DNA of 64,000 bases, taken from assembly GCF_041381155.1 (NCBI RefSeq), contig NC_091142.1, forward strand, positions 4,777,778 through 4,841,777, written 5' to 3'. Source of the stretch: Argopecten irradians. Taxonomy: Eukaryota > Mollusca > Bivalvia > Pectinida > Pectinidae. The notes beneath the pieces are model-generated. The model saw only the letters and a program-made list of their open reading frames with translations. It did no database searches and had not been told where the DNA came from. Position numbers and translations under genes: made by a program. Shown one piece after another: positions 57,582 to 64,000 of the stretch (position 1 is the first letter of the stretch; the number at the start of each line of letters is the position of its first letter).

Positions 57582-60500
57582 CTGCAGAGAATTGGTATCA
57601 AAACAAGGTCAGGGAGTGAAAGATTCATAAACTCTATTTCTCCAGATTTGTGCGACTTTTGGTGCGTTTTGTATAGCTCATATTGTATAAAAAGTACGAA
57701 GATACAAGCGAATATTGAGCAATATGAAAATTGTGCCTGCTTAAGATTAAAATTTATGATATGCTATAAAAAGCGTAGGCTTTAAATTCAACGGCATTAT
57801 GCACCCCTAGTAATATTAAAAAAATCAACGAAATGGATTTGCGAAATTAAGGGTTAAGCATCAAACCAAAAAGCGAAGAAGCAAATTAAGCCAAAAGCAA
57901 GCTAAAACTCAATTTAGGTCATGCAAGTAAAAGTATTTCTCTTTTTGACGTGTTTAAAGCTCGGATATCTTTATTGCACTCGAGCTATATTACGTTTTTC
58001 ATTGACATAGCGATGTAGCGGGATAATGCTTTGTACTAACCTTTGAGAACTTCATTGATGTAGTGTTTGTAGTAGAATATTCTATGATCGTCAGACAGGG
58101 AGCCGTTTCTGTCCGATATGCCATTCTCTGTTATATATACTGGTACATCTCCATAGTGATTTTTTATCCAGTTCAGCATACGACGAATTCCAAACGGAGT
58201 CACTGTCAGCCAAGATGATCCGGATCTTATGGGGAAAAGATGATGGATTAAATGTTAAAAGTCCTAGCTAAACTAATGGTTTTTAAAAAAGCGTTGAGGT
58301 TGCGGATGGCAAGTGGTAAAGATGTACTGACATATTACCACAAGACCTCCACCTCTGGATCGCACGTTCGAATCACATGTGGAGCAGTAGCCAGGTACTG
58401 GACGCTGATCGGTGTTTTTTCTCCGGACATTCCGGTTTACTTTACCATAATAACCTGACTTGTCCTTAAATGACACTTGCTAGTTAATATGACGTTAAAC
58501 TCATTAAACCAAAGACTACAATGTTTTGCTTTAATAACGCTTAATGGTTTTGTATATTCCCAATAATGCCAAGGTTAACAATGCCATATACTATCATCTG
58601 ATCGAGTGCTATGAATCTTCATATCAAATTGTTAAATTGTATTCTTACTGAAACATGTTAAATACATAATGTGAAATAATTTATATTAAATTATATATTA
58701 TAACGTTTGCCAGCGCTATATAAGACCGAACAAGCTTGCAGTAAATGTTGCAAGCACACGTCCCCTGCTGTCAATTACATTTTTCTAATTATGGCCAGCT
58801 ATAATTGTTTAGTTAGATTATCATTGTGTATGAATTCTGAACAAATTATCGTTCGAAAAACGAAACTTTGTGAAACAAACTATGTCTAGCAAGTGACCTT
58901 TTGGCTCCAAATTCAATCTCAAGCTATGTTTTCTCCTATATTACCATTGTATGAAGTTTGAACAAATTCCATTGATGTGTTTTCAAGTTATCATTCGGAA
59001 ACTAATTTTTTGAAATAATTTATTTTTAGTAAAAAAGACATTTGTAGTTGAAATTTTGCCTCCAATTCAATTCCAATATGTATTTTCTTATATGCTACTA
59101 TTGCGTGAAGTTTTATCAATATATGTTGATGTTTTCTCAAATTATTGTCTGGAAACTAATACTTTGTGAAAAAATCTATTTTCAGTAACAGTGACCTTTG
59201 TAGTTGACCTTTTGACCTAATATTCAATCCCAAGCTGTATTTTCCCATATGCTACCGTTGTGTGAAGTTTGATCAAAATCCGTTGAATTTTTCTCAAGTT
59301 ATCGTCTGGAAACGAAATCCGGACAAACAGACAGACGGGAACAAACATTATAGTCCCCTCCGGTTTCACCGGAAGGGGACTAATAATTGATACTCAAGCC
59401 AGAGTTGGAGGGGTGGTGATAAATGATGATACATAATTATTTACCCTAGCCAGGACGGATCTTTTGACATCTTCACATCCATGTCCGAAAAGTAATCTCG
59501 TGGATATTTCTCGTCCAGATAATATTCTGCCAGGTTTGATGTATAGAAATTCAAGCCTACGAAATCTGTGGATCCTAAAATGCAAACAGAGTCAATGATA
59601 AAAGCATCTTTATACATATTAAATATCCTTTGGAGGTTTAGTGCAGTAAATGGCGTTGTTTATCATTCGTGGGGATTTTTTTTTGTATTTATAAATTACC
59701 TCATTTCTCGCTTTATTAGGAATTGGTACCATGTCGTAATGATTTTAATGTCATCATTTTTACTAACTAAACATTTAAATGAACCAAATCTGTGTTTTGA
59801 AATTTGTATGACGTTAATTATAACGTCCTTTTATGTTAGTTTTATAAATCTTATGTAAGCAAAATAAAATATGCTGGAAACCAATTATACAAGTAATCTT
59901 AATGAAATTGAGGTTAACATGCTATAATAATGTAAGTTACCCTTTAAATACAACTTCTCCTCTGACGTAAACACCGGAAGTCTACTTTCCGTTAGATTTT
60001 GAATGACACTCTTGTTTCCGATCTGCCACTTCATGACGTCAGGATAGTCACCATTGTTTAGTACAGGATTTATAAACCATCCAAAATGGAACTGGAGCGC
60101 ACGCTCGGCTGCCTCTCGGTCGGACGGAACATTCTCACTTTTTGGTACTTCCCAGTCACAATTACATGTGATACCAACCTTTCCTAGCAACATGAAACAA
60201 AAGTTAAAATATTATCACTAGTTATTAAAAATTTTCTTCTGTTGAATGGGGGAAAAGATTGAAAGCCTGTATCGTTTCCAATTCGAAATTAATGGATTTT
60301 GCTGATCAATGATGACGTCATACTGATACTATGAACTATAATTGGTATGAAAAATCATTGAACGTTTTAAAACATTTGAAGTCATGATCAAGACCTCAAA
60401 CAAAATTATGCCCTAATTATATGTAAGTATAGTACATACCTTGTTGTGAAGCCTTAAATTCCTTCTCGTAAATCCTGTATGCCATTCCGTGAGCCCTGAT

Positions 60501-63500
60501 CAGATTGTGGGCGGCGATGTAGATTTTGTCCCCCGGGCTGACAATCCCGGGAGCCTTTGTACCCTGTCCGTAGCCCTGGACTGATACGACCCAGGGCTCG
60601 TTAAGGGTGATCCACGTCTTCACCTGTCGACCAAATCAACCAACAATACACTACTGCGCACATTTACCGGATTCATGATACTAACGAATAAATGTATGAT
60701 GGCCATGTCACGGCAAAAGAAAACATAACATGAACTTGCATACAAGATATATAGAAAAAAATAATTGCATATTCCCGTATGTCTGTGCTGTTTGCGATTT
60801 TATGGAATGACGTGAAATAGGTTAATTCTGTAGAATAAAAGTCCATCAAACTATTAATAAATTGAAAAATACATCGACTACAATTTAAAAAATTCCAGTG
60901 CAAAGAAGGATCTATGATTTGTCGTCACGGAAAATGATGATTTAAATGTTCGTGTTTATTTTCATATTAAAAAATATATGTGCTGAGATACCCTATCTCC
61001 AAACTCCCTAAATGCGATCCTTGCGTAGTCGGCGAAGACGTCAGCTATGGAGGCGTTTAGCCAGCCTCCGCCCATGTCCTGTAAGGCCTGAGGCAGATCC
61101 CAGTGGTACAATGTTACCATGGGTGTGATCTCGGCGTCTAAGAGGGCGTCGATTAATGCATTGTAGTAATCTATACCTAGCTGGTTCACGTGATCTGCTG
61201 TTCCGTCAGGTAAAATACGGGGCCACGACAGGGAGAACCGATAATGCGTCACCTGTTTTTGAAAACAAACAAACACCTATTAACAAAGATTGCAAAAAAT
61301 GGGAATACCAAAAGTTTTAAAGAAGGTGATGTTATGTGATGGTAGTTTATTCAATATCCTTCCTGAATATGGAATAATATAATTAATTTATCATTCGACG
61401 TATGATAAACGTTATTATTTTGGCGCAATAAAAAACAGCGAAAAAGTGATTTTGAATAGGTTAGCGCAGTGATAAATAAACGCAATTCCTAATACTAGCG
61501 TTATGAAGAACATACGATTTGTGTAATATTATTTTAACGTAAAATTGACGGATCACCAGCTGTCAATCAAACCACGCGTGACGTTGCATTTTGTATTGTG
61601 TATGCTACGTTGTTTGCATCGAAATTAAACAGGTACACGTGCGTTTGCGAGCGCGAGGCTTGTCTATATTACAACTTACTATCGGTCAATATCTAGCGCA
61701 AAAAGCGCTAAAATATGTGCGTTTTTGGTAATCAAATAACATTAATTTATCTACTGTTGATATTGTGACATATTGAACAAATCTATAGTTTTTTTGAACA
61801 TATTTACTGATCTTATTTGCATCACGCTGTACTCAGGAGCGTCCAAATTAATTGGTTTATGGAAAGTCGATAACTACCTTCATATTTCTGAGTAGTTGAA
61901 CATCATCGAAGAACTTATGGTAACTGTCACATGCTACATCGCCCGTGTCGTTGTTGTCAACGTGACCCTGGTGAGAGAAGGTGTCCCATATACTCGGGCC
62001 TTTCCCTGCAATATTTGGATTAGGAAATATTCGTTGATAAAATGTTCAACTATAATGTACATATGCATCCTTGCCTCCATATATCGAAGGGAAGTGATGG
62101 GACGGGACAGAAATTGGCTATACTTTACACTTCATCCCCTGTATTTCGGAAATCAAATATTTATGTCCAAATTTATTTTGGAGAAAGATCTACAAATGAC
62201 ACCAGTGGGCGGAGTATTACAAGAAATATAATATTTTAAAATACATTGAAGAACTGATAACTTTTATGTTCATCGTACTAACCCATTGTAAATTAATCAC
62301 AAAACAAATTGTTCTCTTTACATTTTGTCTAGAAAGTATGCCTTTAAAATTATGGCCAAATTGTGCTGAAATACCTTTAAAATATATATATATGTTCACG
62401 TATTAACAATTACAATATATTGACCCAGTAGGATAACTATTTTTACATCCTACTTTACCCCACTTTTACGACAAAAGGATTATTTTGTTTTTAAATTTTT
62501 GGCTTGGAACATCTATACATATTTATCATATCAGAACAACCAAACCAATATCTCCAATGCCATAATTTACCATCTTCATTCCAGCCTCCCTCCACTTGAT
62601 AAGATGCAGTGGCTGCACTCCACGCAAAGCCTTCTGGGAAGGTTTCATATAGAAATTCGTCCTGGAAGGGCAGCGGATCAAGATCTTTGTAAAATCCATT
62701 TGCTCGGACTACATTCCGGATAAAACTGGCGGATAATTTCGGTGTCCTCGTTCGTCGAGGATCTGTGAAGTCGACATTAAATACACCAAACTTCTCTGTA
62801 TAACCTGCATTCCATTCAAACTCGTCCATGAGAGATGAGACCGAATATCCCCGCACGTCACATCCGTCTAAAGTGATGGCTGGAAATTCAAAAAAGGAAA
62901 ATCACGATCACAGGTATGGTGAATATGCATATAGTCAAAGCACAATTATCATTTTTTTTTCTAAAAACAGGGGAAAGAACAGGAGACAGTAAATTCAGTG
63001 CATCTTCTCTTAAAATATGAAAAATAAGATGCGAAATACCATCCTCAATGTCCCATACCTTTCATACGTTAGTATGGATCATGTGTTATCTAGAATATTA
63101 CCGTTGGAATTCTTTCATGATCTCGTCAACTTATATATACTTATCAGTGTATCAGAGAGCTGGATTCTATATATATTTAGCAATTGCTTCTGTCAGGAAA
63201 CAAACTCGGGACTTCTGGATTACCAGTCTTATGCTCAACAGATCTAACTAAAGAGAAGTTCACTCTAGGTGAGAGGTAAATTGCGGCTAGTATTTACCAG
63301 AGATCAGCATTAACCATTTCTTACAAACTGTACAGTCAAGGAATATGTCGATGTAAAATATCCATGTAAACAAATGAAAAATATAGTAATACTGAGATTT
63401 TCTGAACAATATAATATGAGAACTTTATAGTTATGTTGCTGAATATACCTGAATCATATTTACTCACCTTTTAAAACTTCGTCAATGTGGTTTCTATGAT

Positions 63501-64000
63501 ACTGGACACGGTAATTGTCCTGCACTGACCCGTCATTGTCCGACACTCCATTGTTCGCAATGTATACTGGGACGTCTGGGTACTTAAATTTGATCCAGTT
63601 CAACAGCTTTCTCATACCAAACGGTGTCACACGTAACCATGACGATCCGCTCCTGTTCAAATGATTTTTTGTGTCAAATGAATAAGTTGAATAAGTTACT
63701 GTAGACCAACATTGTTTCATGGTTAACATGTCAATAGGATCGTCATGAGTCTTGTAGTTATTTTAAATACACTAACGTTCTTAACAAATAGTTTTTAAAA
63801 GGAGGGGTGAATTAGGCAAAAGCCGTATATAGCCCTTTTGATTCAGTGAAAATTGGCAGTTGATTAAAAATCATCTGTATGGTAACATTTCTTTTGTTTC
63901 TTGATTACATGTAATTGAAACAAAGTGCGCCATGCATATCAAAACTTATGTAAATATGTGGAACGTTTGCATTGTTTGTTCAGAGGTTACTTACTGTGGC
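57241..64000 (-). CDS. Lactase-phlorizin hydrolase-like GH1 gene 1, 3' part (repeat A tail, repeat B, C-terminal tail)
   Basis: Multi-exon gene read on the minus strand and open at the right edge. Exons: 63995-64000 (partial), 63468-63652, 62571-62879, 61878-62005, 60992-61252, 60440-60623, 59941-60183, 59455... see the exon entry 59445-59574, 58041-58225 and 57241-57581. All phases agree, giving about 657 uninterrupted codons. GH1 enzymes are retaining beta-glycosidases on a TIM barrel. Repeat B carries both catalytic glutamates: acid/base in ITLNEPW (exon 60440-60623) and nucleophile in VYITENG (exon 58041-58225), plus YHWDLPQAL. The tail of repeat A has ANNG in place of TENG and should lack the nucleophile. 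The chain ends with a 24-residue hydrophobic stretch and TAA, suggesting a C-terminal membrane or GPI anchor as expected for a cell-surface digestive glycosidase. Substrate cannot be told from sequence. Homology is certain; gene boundaries to the right are unknown. Confidence 0.9.
58041..58225 (-). CDS. Gene 1 exon: repeat B nucleophile exon
   Basis: Encodes [20 protein letters not shown] and [17 protein letters not shown], ending [11 protein letters not shown]. The Glu of TENG is the catalytic nucleophile, so with TLNEP upstream repeat B keeps both catalytic residues. Donor is gttagt. A decayed near-copy of this exon sits at 43765-43956. Confidence 0.94.
58290..58515 (+). mobile_element. Second SINE-like repeat type
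   Basis: B-box-like gcacgttcgaatcacatgtg, then agtagccaggtactggacgc, tttttctccggacattccgg, and a 3' end acttgtccttaaatgacact, tgctagttaatatgacgtta shared with the D1 head. Resembles the RUDI type of molluscan SINE as I recall it. In the intron of gene 1. Confidence 0.5.
58890..59385 (+). mobile_element. Pearl/Helitron-like element with tandem ~120 bp units and terminal hairpin
   Basis: Four diverged units (each ttttggctccaa or ttttgacct, attcaatctcaagct, ttctcctata, gtatgaagtttgaacaaa, tctcaagttatcgtctggaa). Then acaaacagacagacgggaac and the hairpin agtcccctccggtttcaccggaaggggact ending CTAA|T at about 59351-59384. Same plan as 1400-1877 with a different hairpin. Intronic in gene 1. Confidence 0.6.
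59445..59574 (-). CDS. Gene 1 exon: repeat B, 130 bp
   Basis: Encodes [20 protein letters not shown] and ends MSKDPSWLG. The DFxGLNxYT motif carries the tyrosine/asparagine region that positions the nucleophile in GH1. Acceptor ttttag, donor gtaaat; leaves two bases GG, completed by the first base of the next exon. Confidence 0.92.
59941..60183 (-). CDS. Gene 1 exon: repeat B, 243 bp
   Basis: Encodes [20 protein letters not shown] and [20 protein letters not shown] followed by [11 protein letters not shown]. These are the GH1 segments after the acid/base strand (W-x-x-P, LGWFxxPxxxGDYP, SRLPxFT). Acceptor tgctag, donor gtaact. Repeat D has an almost identical exon at 45231-45473. Confidence 0.93.
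60440..60623 (-). CDS. Gene 1 exon: repeat B acid/base exon
   Basis: Starts [20 protein letters not shown]; the Glu of TLNEP is the general acid/base of GH1. It continues with [13 protein letters not shown] and [10 protein letters not shown], typical for the family. It ends CAACAAG before donor gtatgt. Its protein is nearly the same as that of 47441-47624 in repeat D, pointing to recent duplication. Confidence 0.94.
60992..61252 (-). CDS. Gene 1 exon: repeat B, 261 bp
   Basis: Begins [19 protein letters not shown] and holds [29 protein letters not shown] and FREFGDR. YHWDLP with the SWPRILP strand forms part of the substrate-binding barrel in GH1. The exon is flanked by acceptor aacag and donor gtatct and is phase 0 at both ends. 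Confidence 0.93.
61878..62005 (-). CDS. Gene 1 exon: repeat B, 128 bp
   Basis: Encodes [20 protein letters not shown] then [19 protein letters not shown] and RNMK, the N-terminal barrel segment containing the canonical SIWDTF and DVACDSYH motifs of GH1. Acceptor ttgcag, donor gtagtt. Its length equals that of its counterparts at 53353-53480 and 48688-48815. Confidence 0.92.
62571..62879 (-). CDS. Gene 1 exon: repeat A tail joined to repeat B head
   Basis: A 309 bp linker exon. It starts [20 protein letters not shown] (end of barrel A; most repeats have [12 protein letters not shown], here SSLMDEFEW), passes through a proline-rich linker, and ends in the head of repeat [21 protein letters not shown] then VEGGWNEDG before donor gtaaat. 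Acceptor is ccag at the 62880-62881 side. Phase 1 in and phase 1 out. Confidence 0.9.
63184..63300 (-). mobile_element. tRNA-derived SINE, copy 3
   Basis: Minus strand reads ctctttagttagatctgttg, agactggtaatccagaagtc, ccgagtttgtttcc, with aatactagccgcaatttacc just before it, a phrase also found at 16470-16490 before copy 2. Intronic in gene 1. Confidence 0.6.
63468..63652 (-). CDS. Gene 1 exon: repeat A nucleophile exon with ANNG
   Basis: An exon of 185 bp, equal in length and phase to the nucleophile exons at 58041-58225 and 49974-50158. It begins [19 protein letters not shown] and ends before donor gtgagta. The strand-7 motif that normally reads YITENG reads YIANNG, so the nucleophile glutamate is replaced by asparagine while the surrounding residues are well kept. 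Repeat A is therefore predicted not to hydrolyse by the normal retaining mechanism. Confidence 0.88.
63995..64000 (-). CDS. Gene 1 partial exon at window edge
   Basis: Only six exon bases (GCCACA on the minus strand) precede a consensus donor gtaagt at 63989-63994. The two leftover bases CA plus G from the next exon give a codon that leads into SGSSW, as the phase-2 exon ends of the other repeats do (W-x-G/S-G-S-S-W). This is the end of the exon carrying the DPSW motif of repeat A. Little sequence supports it, so confidence is moderate. Confidence 0.4.

Noticed and set aside
1..64000. CRISPR arrays, phage, operons or bacterial defence genes
   Set aside because: Spliced exons, SINEs and MITEs show nuclear animal DNA; no regular spaced repeats of CRISPR type and no prokaryotic gene density.

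Overview
This is eukaryotic DNA, AT-rich and intron-rich. The evidence points to a bivalve mollusc: arrays of glycoside hydrolase family 1 (GH1) repeats of the lactase-phlorizin hydrolase type, tRNA-derived SINEs, terminal-inverted-repeat MITEs, and pearl/Helitron-like elements made of tandem units plus a terminal hairpin. The species cannot be named from the sequence alone. There is no bacterial-type organisation.

Right part (35.8-64.0 kb, minus strand; the 5' end lies beyond the right edge). A tandem array of GH1 repeats occupies this region. Every repeat is cut into the same exons with the same lengths (128, 261, 184, 243, 130 and 185 bp) and the same phases, followed by a longer exon that joins the tail of one repeat to the head of the next. 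Gene 1 (57.2-64.0 kb) holds the tail of repeat A, whose nucleophile motif is ANNG instead of TENG, and a complete, apparently active repeat B. It ends in a hydrophobic C-terminal tail. Gene 2 (35.8-54.2 kb) holds complete repeat C, repeat D with a wrecked nucleophile exon, and repeat E. For repeat E, relics of the exons are still in order but nearly all carry frameshifts, stops or lost splice sites. Gene 2 has no visible conventional 5' end. Either the last exons of gene 1 splice into it, or it uses a new first exon, or it is truncated. The expected products are secreted or membrane-anchored beta-glycosidases of the gut/digestive type, by family analogy.

Middle part (27.4-32.6 kb, minus strand). 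A cluster of small three-exon secreted-protein genes has the four-cysteine core of meteorin. One copy is intact (about 150 aa with signal peptide). A second is duplicated in tandem as a 1.3 kb unit, and each duplicate carries a one-base frameshift. The third exon lies outside the duplicated unit, so only one duplicate has it nearby.

Left part (0-27 kb) and 32.7-35.8 kb. I see no convincing protein-coding gene. The space is filled with a dispersed repeat family (called D1 here, about 20 fragments in both orientations), a triplet of TTAA-flanked MITEs, pearl/Helitron-like elements (one inside a purine-rich tract), tRNA-Thr-like SINEs, a direct-repeat-bracketed D1 copy and a 1.4 kb fold-back structure. 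Open reading frames there are mostly repeat shadows. Splice sites throughout were read by eye from GT/GC-AG signals and conserved exon lengths; no transcript evidence was available.
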